A DNA stretch of 64,000 nucleotides from Pyrinomonadaceae bacterium (GTDB taxonomy: Bacteria > Acidobacteriota > Blastocatellia > Pyrinomonadales > Pyrinomonadaceae), in NCBI GenBank assembly GCA_021463165.1, contig JAJTWY010000015.1:30725-94724 (forward strand), written 5' to 3'. The notes under the pieces were generated by a model that did no database searches, had not been told where the DNA came from, and saw nothing but the letters and a program-made list of their open reading frames with translations. The translations under genes and the position numbers were made by a program. Of the stretch, positions 54,567-62,885 are shown piece by piece. The stretch's first letter is position 1; each line of letters opens with the position of its first letter.

Positions 54567-56804
54567 ATGGAGTCGAGGAATCAAAACGAAGTCATTGTCC
54601 TGGGACTGAACAGTAGATCCGTCGATCTGAAAACGCGCTCGCTTGATCTTGAAAAGATTCGAACACCTGAGCTATTGCTTCTATCACCCAAACGTGACGA
54701 GGTTGCTTTTCCCGGCGTCAGTCGCGAAGGGATCCTTGTCGCGTATGCCGACCGGCTGCGAAATAGTTATAGGCAAAATGAGAATGGCTTTCGCGACGGA
54801 CTGGCGATGTTAGCTGAGACGATCGACCGAGGCCAGACTATTGCGATCTCCTGCTCGTGCCGCGGCGGTGAGATGTGCCACGCCGACGTTGTGAAGATGG
54901 CGATCGAAAAAGTCGGGGTGTATCTAAAAGAGCGCGAGCCAGCCACCATAGTGCCGACCATAGAAAATGCTCAACGACCTCAATCAGCACTCACACGAAA
55001 CGTTCGAACGGAACGAGCTGTTACCGAGATACTTAGCTACAGCAACAATGACCGACTTTTGGCTCGGATCGACGATACGGACGGTCGTAGCCGCAGCGAA
55101 CATTCTGATTACCTAAATCGCTACTCGCAGTTCGCACGCGAAGCTTATGAGCAGGGTGCGACAGCACGTGACGGGATCCTGGTACTTCCAACCGACGCGC
55201 CCGCTCACGCGAAACCTCTTGCCATTTCGACAAACGAGCACGCAGTGAAGCGGCTCACAAGGATCCTGGGAGATGAAAAGAGGGCGGCCGAACTTGCTCC
55301 GGAAATAGTCGAAGCCGGTCATAAGATCGCAGGTTTTACGCCCGACCGCGAGACAACGCTAAATGTCTTCTCTTCGATCTACGAATCACTCGAAGGGAAA
55401 TACGACTTTCTCCCCAATGATCAACCGGCTGAAAGAAGCGAATCCTCGAGTGAGCGATTTAACCGCAATCTGCAGAGCATTACCCGACTAGCAGGAGAAA
55501 TGAGTGAACTCGAACCCTCCGATGGCCTTGCCGCTGGGTCCGGTGTCGCCGCTCACGATGAACCTGAGTATTCGTACGAAACCAATGGGAAGCATCCAAC
55601 TATTCCCCAGGCCGCTGACCGTGAAAACGGGTCATCCCTCTTAGGAATTGGTTATGAGCGAATTGATCTACGAGAGCCACTGATCGCAAAACTGATCTCG
55701 CAGACCAGTGCCGAGGAACGCGAGCGGTGGTTCAACGACCGTTTTCAGAGGATCGACCAAGACTTGGAGCGTGGCGTGCCGGTAAGCGAGATCCTGCAAA
55801 GATTCCGGGAAACGGTCTACCAAACGTCGATGCACGATCCGGCAAACGCGCAAGAGGCCCTCGCCGATCTGAAGATCGCATCCGCGTATGTGGAACATCA
55901 GCTGAATAACCCCGAGTCAAGGCTGCGTCATGTGAACGAGAGGTATCGGAAATACGCCTCAATGCTCGAGAGCGCGAGCACGCGAAGCGAGGTCATCAGC
56001 GCGGCTTCAGCGATACGCCTGGAAAATGCCAAGGACGGTCTTGCGTGGACGAATGGTGAAATGGAAGGACTGCGTCCTTTGACGGCGAAGGAAATGCAAT
56101 TCCTGTTTACCGAAGTATCGCCGCGACACTACACCTCGGAGATGACGGTTTCACGTCTCGCCTACTCACACGCGGGTGTAAGTCGGAAGGCGACGACGAA
56201 CGCACTCATGCGAAGCGAAATACTTCCAAGTCCGGAGGCGCGAACCTTGATCGACAGCTTGGAATCACGTTTAGAACGGCGATACGAAAAGGACTCCATC
56301 TCTGCCACCAAGCATTTTCTTGAAAGTCTACGGACGCCCGATCAGGAACTGCGGTATCGGAATTCCTTCGACCATTCGGACACCTATCGGAAACTGCCTC
56401 CTGCGGAGAAGGACTATGTTTACCAGCGGGCGGTCCAACAAAAAGAGTATCTACAAGATGCAGCCGCCGTTCGCCAGAGCATCAAACAGGAACTGATCGA
56501 ACTTCTCTCCGGTAGGCCGATATCTGTCAATGATGATCTAGCTGCGCAAACAAGTCGTGTGATCGAGCTGCATCTAGGTAAGAGCAGCTTGTCGATCGAC
56601 CGCGATAAGGTTGCGGCTTTGGGACATGAGGTAGGCGAAAGGATCAGAAGGGAAATTCAATCGCAAGAGCGGAGCGTGAATTCGAGAGCGGTCCAACGTG
56701 CCAGTATGAGCGGCTTTGACAATGGTTCACCTCACAACGAAAAGGACCCGTCGGTTCGCCAACCGATCAAAGAACGTTCGTTTGAACATACTTATAGCCG
56801 ATAA
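54567..56804 (+). CDS. DUF4326-like domain protein of the mobile element
   Basis: A 745-residue protein. Residues about 35-115 hold a Cys-His cluster, CSCRGGEMCHADVV (Cys96, Cys98, Cys104, His105), as in DUF4326 proteins, and the rest is long helical sequence rich in Glu/Arg. It follows the relaxase by 59 bases on the same strand and converges on the AbiE operon. Function is unknown; association with relaxases suggests a role in transfer or establishment in the new host. Confidence 0.55.
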   Translation: MESRNQNEVIVLGLNSRSVDLKTRSLDLEKIRTPELLLLSPKRDEVAFPGVSREGILVAYADRLRNSYRQNENGFRDGLAMLAETIDRGQTIAISCSCRGGEMCHADVVKMAIEKVGVYLKEREPATIVPTIENAQRPQSALTRNVRTERAVTEILSYSNNDRLLARIDDTDGRSRSEHSDYLNRYSQFAREAYEQGATARDGILVLPTDAPAHAKPLAISTNEHAVKRLTRILGDEKRAAELAPEIVEAGHKIAGFTPDRETTLNVFSSIYESLEGKYDFLPNDQPAERSESSSERFNRNLQSITRLAGEMSELEPSDGLAAGSGVAAHDEPEYSYETNGKHPTIPQAADRENGSSLLGIGYERIDLREPLIAKLISQTSAEERERWFNDRFQRIDQDLERGVPVSEILQRFRETVYQTSMHDPANAQEALADLKIASAYVEHQLNNPESRLRHVNERYRKYASMLESASTRSEVISAASAIRLENAKDGLAWTNGEMEGLRPLTAKEMQFLFTEVSPRHYTSEMTVSRLAYSHAGVSRKATTNALMRSEILPSPEARTLIDSLESRLERRYEKDSISATKHFLESLRTPDQELRYRNSFDHSDTYRKLPPAEKDYVYQRAVQQKEYLQDAAAVRQSIKQELIELLSGRPISVNDDLAAQTSRVIELHLGKSSLSIDRDKVAALGHEVGERIRREIQSQERSVNSRAVQRASMSGFDNGSPHNEKDPSVRQPIKERSFEHTYSR

Positions 56805-56824
56805 GATTTAAGGGCAAAAGGTGT

Positions 56825-57727
56825 CTAAGATGTCCACTCTTCCAAATTCCATGCTCGGTCGAAAGTGTGCTCGCCGGCATCGACGATCGGATTGAAGAAT
56901 TCGCGGAGGCGTTCCGTGGTCTCCTTTAGATCCCGGGAATCATCTAATCCGGCGGTGCGAAGAAATGCTCTCCACTGAACCTGTTTCGAATCGTCTACAG
57001 CGAATTCGTCGGTAAGGCCCAAGGGCACGCTCTGGGGGAATGGCGTCCCGCGTCGATCAAATGTTGCCATTATCGCCCGTTGCAGAAGCGGTCCTTCGAA
57101 CTCGAATGAGTCGATCAGAAGGCGTAGATCCCAGAAGTCCTTCATCCGGCTGTTCGCGATCCCAAGTTTCACGATGGCTTCAAACTTTTCGGCTACTACG
57201 GTCTCTTTAGGATATGCGAGGAGTTCGGGGGCTGGGAGGTCAAGGAGCGTGGGCACGACGATCGTCTCCGCAGCAGGGGTGACCGCATCCCCGAACCCGA
57301 CATCGACTTGAACGGCAATTCGGGCTCGATCGAGGAGTGCCGTGAATTTAGCTCTCAGACCCGCATAGGCAGCTTGGGCGCGGATTTCTTCGACCTGCAC
57401 CGTTCCAGCCTCGAATGTCAGTCCGTCAGGGTAGTCGATCCCGCAGATCTCTGAGACTTTGTCTCTAAGATCCTCTATATCGCTTGAGCCGAATCCTAGC
57501 AGGTCAACATCGCGGGTCGGTCGGTGGGGTTCGTCGAACCACAAATTCAGCCGCGATGCGCCCTTAAGATAGAAGCTGTCTCGATAAGCAGAAACACTCA
57601 GCCGATAAAGCCATCTTTCATTTGCATAGCGGCCAAGCACCAGATTGAATTCTTCTCCGCTTGCCTTTGCAATGTTGAAAAGCCTCTGGCGGACCGAAGC
57701 GGCAATATTCTTCTTTTCTTCGGTCAT
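56825..57727 (-). CDS. abiEii: AbiEii-type nucleotidyltransferase toxin
   Basis: A 300-residue nucleotidyltransferase-fold toxin. The core is SFYLKGASRLNLWFDE followed by RPTRDVDLLGFGS, giving the Gly-Ser loop and the DxD catalytic pair. AbiEii blocks growth by modifying its target with nucleotides and gives phage abortive infection in some systems. It overlaps the antitoxin gene by four bases. Confidence 0.88.
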   Translation of the reverse strand: MTEEKKNIAASVRQRLFNIAKASGEEFNLVLGRYANERWLYRLSVSAYRDSFYLKGASRLNLWFDEPHRPTRDVDLLGFGSSDIEDLRDKVSEICGIDYPDGLTFEAGTVQVEEIRAQAAYAGLRAKFTALLDRARIAVQVDVGFGDAVTPAAETIVVPTLLDLPAPELLAYPKETVVAEKFEAIVKLGIANSRMKDFWDLRLLIDSFEFEGPLLQRAIMATFDRRGTPFPQSVPLGLTDEFAVDDSKQVQWRAFLRTAGLDDSRDLKETTERLREFFNPIVDAGEHTFDRAWNLEEWTS

Positions 57728-58329
57728 TGCAGCGACTCAAGGTAGGGCCGTATAACGTTCGACACGCGGCAGACCTTCGCATAGTGCCATAGCTCGTCCA
57801 TCGTAACCTTCTTCTGGTTCCATCCATCCCGAAGGGCCTCCATTGCGACGTCGAGACCGATCTTGTTGCGATATTTGAAGCAGTCCGCAATGGTCTTGGC
57901 AGGGTTATAGACTTTCACGCTTCCGCCGTCTATCTTGTGCGTGTCGATCCCGGCCGTGAATGAGGGGCCTGAGAAGCGCAGCACTCGCAGCGGAACGAAC
58001 TCGACAGACGGTCTTCGTGACATGCCTTCGATCGCGATCCATATTTCGAATGGATTTTGGGTGGTCAGGTCATGGAAACGCAGGGCCGACAGGAGACAGA
58101 TCACTGCGTTCGGTGCGACCTTGGCGATCTCAGCAAGATTCTGTTTTTCATCGAATTCCGCGTTGGCGGGCGAATAAAGACCGCGACCGACCTTTACGAG
58201 CTTTCCTTCGTCCACTAGCCGCGACATCAGTGTCCGAGCGCCTTTGATGTTGGCGAGATCCATCGGTCGAATCAGCTTCTTCTTTTCGGCGTATCGCAGT
58301 ATCCTTTCCTGGTTCGTCAGTTTGCTCAC
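57724..58329 (-). CDS. abiEi: AbiEi antitoxin / transcriptional repressor
   Basis: A 201-residue protein with an N-terminal winged helix (LTNQERILRYAEKKKLIRP, LVDEGKLVKVGRGLYSP) and the AbiEi C-terminal domain (AEIAKVAPNAVICLLSALRFH). AbiEi proteins repress the operon by binding inverted repeats and neutralise AbiEii. The palindrome at 58338-58383 upstream of the start codon is its likely operator. Confidence 0.9.
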   Translation of the reverse strand: MSKLTNQERILRYAEKKKLIRPMDLANIKGARTLMSRLVDEGKLVKVGRGLYSPANAEFDEKQNLAEIAKVAPNAVICLLSALRFHDLTTQNPFEIWIAIEGMSRRPSVEFVPLRVLRFSGPSFTAGIDTHKIDGGSVKVYNPAKTIADCFKYRNKIGLDVAMEALRDGWNQKKVTMDELWHYAKVCRVSNVIRPYLESLQ

Positions 58330-58337
58330 GGAACGAT

Positions 58338-58383
58338 GTTACACAATGTCAATAGATATTAGCAAGTATTGACGTTATGTAAC
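58338..58383 (-). promoter_or_regulatory. Palindromic operator of the abiE operon
   Basis: Two 17-base arms separated by 12 bases form an inverted repeat with 15 of 17 matches: GTTACAcaatGTCAATA at 58338-58354 and TATTGACgttaTGTAAC at 58367-58383. It begins eight bases upstream of the abiEi start and overlaps the expected promoter. Inverted-repeat binding by AbiEi with negative autoregulation is established for this family; binding here is inferred. Confidence 0.8.
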
Positions 58384-58414
58384 TATGCCAGCTGTGATGG
58401 TGTAGCCGTACTAT

Positions 58415-59542
58415 ATGTGTAATGCATGGAATCACTATGATGGTTGCACCTGCGGCTTCGGAGGCGACGGCCATTTAGGCGGCGGCCATGGAGGCGGTTC
58501 CGGCACCGGTACATACCCGATTTTCTTTGATTTCGGTCCGTCGCTACTAGATTTAGCGGCAGAATTAGGCTACTCCGTGTGCTTTCCTACAATTTGCCGC
58601 TATTGTGGGAACCTAATTTACCTTTTTGCGAGTCCCGAAGGAGGCTTTGCTATTTTCGATTCTCTTGGAATTCCCTGGCCCAAACACGAATGCTGGGGAA
58701 TTCATCGAGATGCTACGAATTACACCTCACTATCTCTCGTATGTTCCCCGTCCTATCGATTTCCGATTCCAAAGCACACTAATTTATTTAGTCGAAAGAC
58801 GGGACGCGTGAAAGGCGTTGTAGTGTTTAAGAAGGATCAGCATAGTTTTCCTGGCCTCTCAAAATTCTTCATCTATGACGGAAGGGCTCTCTTTGAAATA
58901 TACGCATCGAGTAGCATCGAGATCGGACATTTCGTCGAAGGAGAGCTAGAACTTAGGTCTGGGCATTCTTTCTTAAATCGTCCCGTTTACTTCCCTGAAG
59001 AGGCGGTTGCGAAAGAACTAAATAAACGAGAAAAGATCGCTTCGAAAATCGTCCGCCAAGCAAACGTTTGGAAATTGCAATCTGATATACAGATATTGAA
59101 AACAACGAGTTCTGATGAGGGATCCGTTCTCGAAGCAGCTCTCGACGCGTTAGTAAGCGGATATCCACTAGTCTCGACATTGCTCCTCTTAAAGATAGTT
59201 TGTCAGAAATCCGATGCCGTCAGTAACGAACTGAAAGCTCGATGGTCAGAAACGCTCGTGAATCTCCTTCAAGATTTGAACCTATTCTCAGCCATACCGA
59301 ACGTATGGAATTTGCTTTCAAAGGGCACCAAGAATGCCCTAAGTGAAGAAGCTACCAAATCGTTCGGTAAATCGAGACAATTGGGTGAGTTGAAATTGAA
59401 AAAGGAAACCAGAGAAAAACGTACTGACCTGTTTAGTAACCGATGGAAAAAGGAGCATGTCTACGCGTCAGCTCTAAGTAAAAAATCAGACCTGAAGATA
59501 GATCTCCATGCGCTAGCCGCGAACTTTTCTTCCAAGCTTTAA
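58415..59542 (+). CDS. Cys/His/Gly-rich protein with zinc ribbon, function unknown
   Basis: A 375-residue protein. The N-terminus CNAWNHYDGCTCGFGGDGH with a following Gly/His-rich stretch looks metal-binding. A second site, CRYCGNLIYLF ... WPKHECW (Cys61, Cys64, His91, Cys93), fits a zinc ribbon. The C-terminal part is Ser/Lys-rich and helical. I recall similar CNAWNH...CTCG starts in other bacterial unknowns. It is more A/T-rich than its neighbours and lies beside the AbiE operon, which points to acquired, possibly defence-related, DNA. Confidence 0.55.
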   Translation: MCNAWNHYDGCTCGFGGDGHLGGGHGGGSGTGTYPIFFDFGPSLLDLAAELGYSVCFPTICRYCGNLIYLFASPEGGFAIFDSLGIPWPKHECWGIHRDATNYTSLSLVCSPSYRFPIPKHTNLFSRKTGRVKGVVVFKKDQHSFPGLSKFFIYDGRALFEIYASSSIEIGHFVEGELELRSGHSFLNRPVYFPEEAVAKELNKREKIASKIVRQANVWKLQSDIQILKTTSSDEGSVLEAALDALVSGYPLVSTLLLLKIVCQKSDAVSNELKARWSETLVNLLQDLNLFSAIPNVWNLLSKGTKNALSEEATKSFGKSRQLGELKLKKETREKRTDLFSNRWKKEHVYASALSKKSDLKIDLHALAANFSSKL

Positions 59543-59568
59543 TCCGTTTGCTGGCCAAAAACGACAAT

Positions 59569-60138
59569 TCACCTTACAGCTCCAGAAGGGAAAATCGATC
59601 CTGACAGAACGTCCCTCGCTTTTTCCCGACTTCGAAGATCGACCTGAGGCTGCTGCATTATCATGCCGAGCGCGCCAAGTTCCTTGAGCGACGGATTTGC
59701 ATCGACTTGATCGACTTGATCGAGCGGCAAGGCGCCGCCCTTCCAACGACGGGCAGCCTGAGGCGTAACAGACAGAAACCAGGTGACAGCTTCTTCGCGG
59801 AGCTTACCGGTTGGTATCGCCCACAGGGTGAAGTGATGATGGTCGATTCGCGAATAGAAGTAGTAATATCTGCGGTGAGTGAGAGCCCTGCCGTCGATCG
59901 AAAACTCTCGCGGTTTCTTTTCCCAGACAATCCCCTCTAAGCTTTTAAGAGTTCCCGGAAAGCCGCCCCGCTTCTCGTGATAACGGAGAAGATCGCGCAT
60001 CATCATACTCGCCGCGTCCACCGGAAGATCTTGGGCCTTTTCGTTCTCAGCCGCCCACAATGAATAAATGTAAACACCGACGACGAGCAGGAGTACCAGG
60101 GGCGTCAATACGATCGACATTTTGAGACGGTTAAACAT
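59569..60138 (-). CDS. Membrane-anchored protein of unknown function
   Basis: A 189-residue protein with one N-terminal membrane helix (IVLTPLVLLLVVGVYIYSLW) and a soluble part that includes YYYFYSRIDHHHFTLWAIP. It lies 11 bases downstream of the coupling-protein gene, on the same strand and probably in the same transcript, suggesting a role at the transfer channel. No family is recognised. Confidence 0.5.
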   Translation of the reverse strand: MFNRLKMSIVLTPLVLLLVVGVYIYSLWAAENEKAQDLPVDAASMMMRDLLRYHEKRGGFPGTLKSLEGIVWEKKPREFSIDGRALTHRRYYYFYSRIDHHHFTLWAIPTGKLREEAVTWFLSVTPQAARRWKGGALPLDQVDQVDANPSLKELGALGMIMQQPQVDLRSREKARDVLSGSIFPSGAVR

Positions 60139-60149
60139 AATGATGGGCG

Positions 60150-62141
60150 TCAGACCATGCTGCGGCTATGTGCCAGGACGGCGAGATCACGCTGCTCGTT
60201 CCATCTGAGGCGGACCTCGTTCGGCAACCCTTTGAGAGCGTTATCCGCCGTTCCTCGGCAGGACTGCGTGACCCGACTAACATCAAAAAGCGACTGGTCA
60301 TTCAATGAATCATCCACCGCTCCCGAAACTACATCATCGACGGGGCGTGCCGAGGGGCTGCTGCTGGTCGAACTGGCCGGGTTAATACTGTTGGTCGGAG
60401 GTTTCATCAACTGAAATGCCGGGTCGATATCGCCAAGATGCGCAGGCCTCGGTCTTCCATACATAGGAGCGGCGAACTTCGCGGAAGTGACAGCAAGAGG
60501 CGGATAGGCGGCACGGATCGGCGGAGCCGTATCCGTCACGATCAGAACCTCGTTAAATGGGGCGATCTGCCGGATCTCGGCACCGTGCATAAGTGAGCGT
60601 CTTTGCTCGGCATAACGAATGTTGTCATTCTTCGTTCCGGGATAGTCCTGATATGTCTTGGAGAAGATCGTCGTATCGCCCAACTGCTTCGACGCATATT
60701 CGGCCGTCACATCGTCAAGACCGGGGAGGAATATTTTTGTCATCACCGTGCCCAGGATCGCATTTGCCTGTTCCTTGCCGTATTGATCGTACATTTGCGG
60801 TAGATCCTGGTATCCGAGTCCCAAACCGACACCGCGGCCGCGGCCGATCCCGGATATCCGTTTTACTTCAGCTACGTTCAATTGGTAAGCCTCATCGATC
60901 AGAACAAAACATGGATGCTCGGGCTCGTTTACCCCATCGAGACGCATTTCCATTACGGCCTGGCCAAGAAACGTAGAGACGAGTTCCTTGTACATGTCCG
61001 CGGCTCCTTCTGAAACAACCAGGTAGATCGCGGTCCCGGGATCTCTAAGCATCCGGAAATCGATCAGGCGACAGCCTCGAGCTGCTTCTGTATCGGTTGG
61101 CACAGCGGTCACCATCCGGGCGGGAGTCAGGGTGAACGGACGCAGTTTGTTGTACAAGCCGATAAGGATCGAGCCGCGAGTTTGATAAGGAGCTTGCCTA
61201 AAGGCAAGGTACGCCTGCTTGGCGTAGAGGCTTGGCGAGACCTTCATTGCGCGTCCGAATGCGTCGTTGTCCTCTTCGTCGAGGGACAGCAAGAAGTCTG
61301 CAGCGAATGCGGGAATCGCTTTGTCGCGATAGACCTCGGCGATGTGAAGCAGGATAGCGGTAAGAGCGATCTGTTCCGCATCGCCCCAAAAGGGATCTGC
61401 GTTCGTTTTTCGCCGGTTTTCAACACCCAGCATCATCCCGGCGACCTGACATGCGAAGGCCGGATCGTTCCTGCAGTCAGGCACGAAGTTCCAACGGTCG
61501 CTTCTCGCAGGATCGTTGAGGTCAAGCCTGAATACACGCCGGGCAGCGTTGCCGGTCTGCTCGCACAGTTCACCCTTCGGGTCGTAAACCAGGCACGAAG
61601 ATCGTTTCAGAACCGCTCGGAGCATCGATATAAAGAATGTCTTGGACTTGCCCGAACCGGTCGGCCCGAACATCGCAAAGTGCCGAAGCCATTGTTCCTT
61701 TGGAAGAAACAGCTCGCGCCCCCCGAACACTTGAGCCACGGGAAGCGCGTTTTTTGGAATGGGCTTACCCTTGATCCGGTTCAACAGGCCGACCCTGACA
61801 AGGTCGGCGACTTGAGCCCATCGCGCCGAGCCATGCGAGGTGCTCATCTGTCTGGTCCGATAGTCCCATGTCAACGAATAGGCATCTATCAACGCCCCGG
61901 CGAGGCAGATCAATGCCATCATCCAGAAGACCAGCGTTATCAGGCCTGAGACTCCGAGAAGCCATCCGGCAAGAAGCGATAGAAGGGCGCCAATGATTCC
62001 AAGAACACAGAAGAATACTGCACGCCCAAGGTCCGCCGTCCACGCCCAAAATGCCTGGTACGCCGGGAGGTACTGTTCATTCGCCTTCCTCGGAATGCCG
62101 TACGAGGCATCGAATTGTTCGATATTCTTGCGGAGACGCAT
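60150..62141 (-). CDS. Type IV coupling protein (VirD4/TraG-like ATPase)
   Basis: A 663-residue protein with two N-terminal membrane helices (VFFCVLGIIGALLSLLAGWL and a second), then an ATPase with Walker A FGPTGSGKSKTF and Walker B CFVLIDEAYQL, plus the TraG-type TDTAPPIRA region. It couples the relaxase-bound strand to the secretion channel. It is upstream of the 59569 gene and downstream of two other genes in the same orientation. Presence of both relaxase and coupling protein argues the element can mobilise. Confidence 0.88.
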   Translation of the reverse strand: MRLRKNIEQFDASYGIPRKANEQYLPAYQAFWAWTADLGRAVFFCVLGIIGALLSLLAGWLLGVSGLITLVFWMMALICLAGALIDAYSLTWDYRTRQMSTSHGSARWAQVADLVRVGLLNRIKGKPIPKNALPVAQVFGGRELFLPKEQWLRHFAMFGPTGSGKSKTFFISMLRAVLKRSSCLVYDPKGELCEQTGNAARRVFRLDLNDPARSDRWNFVPDCRNDPAFACQVAGMMLGVENRRKTNADPFWGDAEQIALTAILLHIAEVYRDKAIPAFAADFLLSLDEEDNDAFGRAMKVSPSLYAKQAYLAFRQAPYQTRGSILIGLYNKLRPFTLTPARMVTAVPTDTEAARGCRLIDFRMLRDPGTAIYLVVSEGAADMYKELVSTFLGQAVMEMRLDGVNEPEHPCFVLIDEAYQLNVAEVKRISGIGRGRGVGLGLGYQDLPQMYDQYGKEQANAILGTVMTKIFLPGLDDVTAEYASKQLGDTTIFSKTYQDYPGTKNDNIRYAEQRRSLMHGAEIRQIAPFNEVLIVTDTAPPIRAAYPPLAVTSAKFAAPMYGRPRPAHLGDIDPAFQLMKPPTNSINPASSTSSSPSARPVDDVVSGAVDDSLNDQSLFDVSRVTQSCRGTADNALKGLPNEVRLRWNEQRDLAVLAHSRSMV

Positions 62142-62147
62142 ACACCC

Positions 62148-62885
62148 TTATCTCTGTGATCTCAGCCAATCGCTCTGCTCGCGAAGCGCTGTTTTGGTAC
62201 TTTCGTCGATAGCCAGGACATCCCCATGCCATTGTTCGATCGTCCATCCCATCCCGACGATCTGATCCGGACTGCTGAACGGGTTCGGGATCTGAAGGCC
62301 TTTTTCAGGCGATGAGCGAAAGTATGTGATGGTGCCTGAACTCGACGCAGGAAGGGGAAATCGAAGCAGGAGAGAATAGGACCGTTCCGGTCGTACGGGC
62401 GTCGACAGAATTTCAAAACGCAGAGGTGATGCCTGATAACGCAGTCGATACCGGCTCACATCTGAGATCGCTATGCCTTGTTCGATCCTGATCCCGGGTG
62501 GCAAAAGATTTCGACGGTGCAGGCTGTTCAGAACGACTTCGGAAGTCGATGGCACAGCTCGTTTTTCAGCGTATTCGGCGAAGACTGTCAGAGAGACCGC
62601 CATGCCAAGGGCGGCGCTTTCACGCAGACAAATGGTTGATTCATACACGTCACCGTAGAAAATTTCTGATCGAGGTTCGAGACTCGCGGTTTCCGCAGCA
62701 GTGAGTTTTTCCTTTTGAGGCAGTTCCACGAACCTGAGCTGCGCCGCCGAATCGTTTGGTAAAAACGTTCTTACACCTGCAAATCCTCCGACCATCACGA
62801 CAACAAGGATCGACACGCCAACGATCGGCGAGGAAAATGATCTCGTTAACCGATCGCGAAAGCTTTTCCATCGTGCGCTAAACAT
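62148..62885 (-). CDS. Membrane-anchored protein upstream of the coupling protein
   Basis: A 245-residue protein starting at ATG 62885, inside the last codons of the ATPase gene upstream. It has one membrane helix (SSPIVGVSILVVVMVGGFAG) and a C-terminal periplasmic part with RYRLRYQASPLRFEIL. An earlier in-frame ATG at 62942 would lengthen the overlap. No family recognised; by position a possible transfer-channel component. Confidence 0.5.
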   Translation of the reverse strand: MFSARWKSFRDRLTRSFSSPIVGVSILVVVMVGGFAGVRTFLPNDSAAQLRFVELPQKEKLTAAETASLEPRSEIFYGDVYESTICLRESAALGMAVSLTVFAEYAEKRAVPSTSEVVLNSLHRRNLLPPGIRIEQGIAISDVSRYRLRYQASPLRFEILSTPVRPERSYSLLLRFPLPASSSGTITYFRSSPEKGLQIPNPFSSPDQIVGMGWTIEQWHGDVLAIDESTKTALREQSDWLRSQR

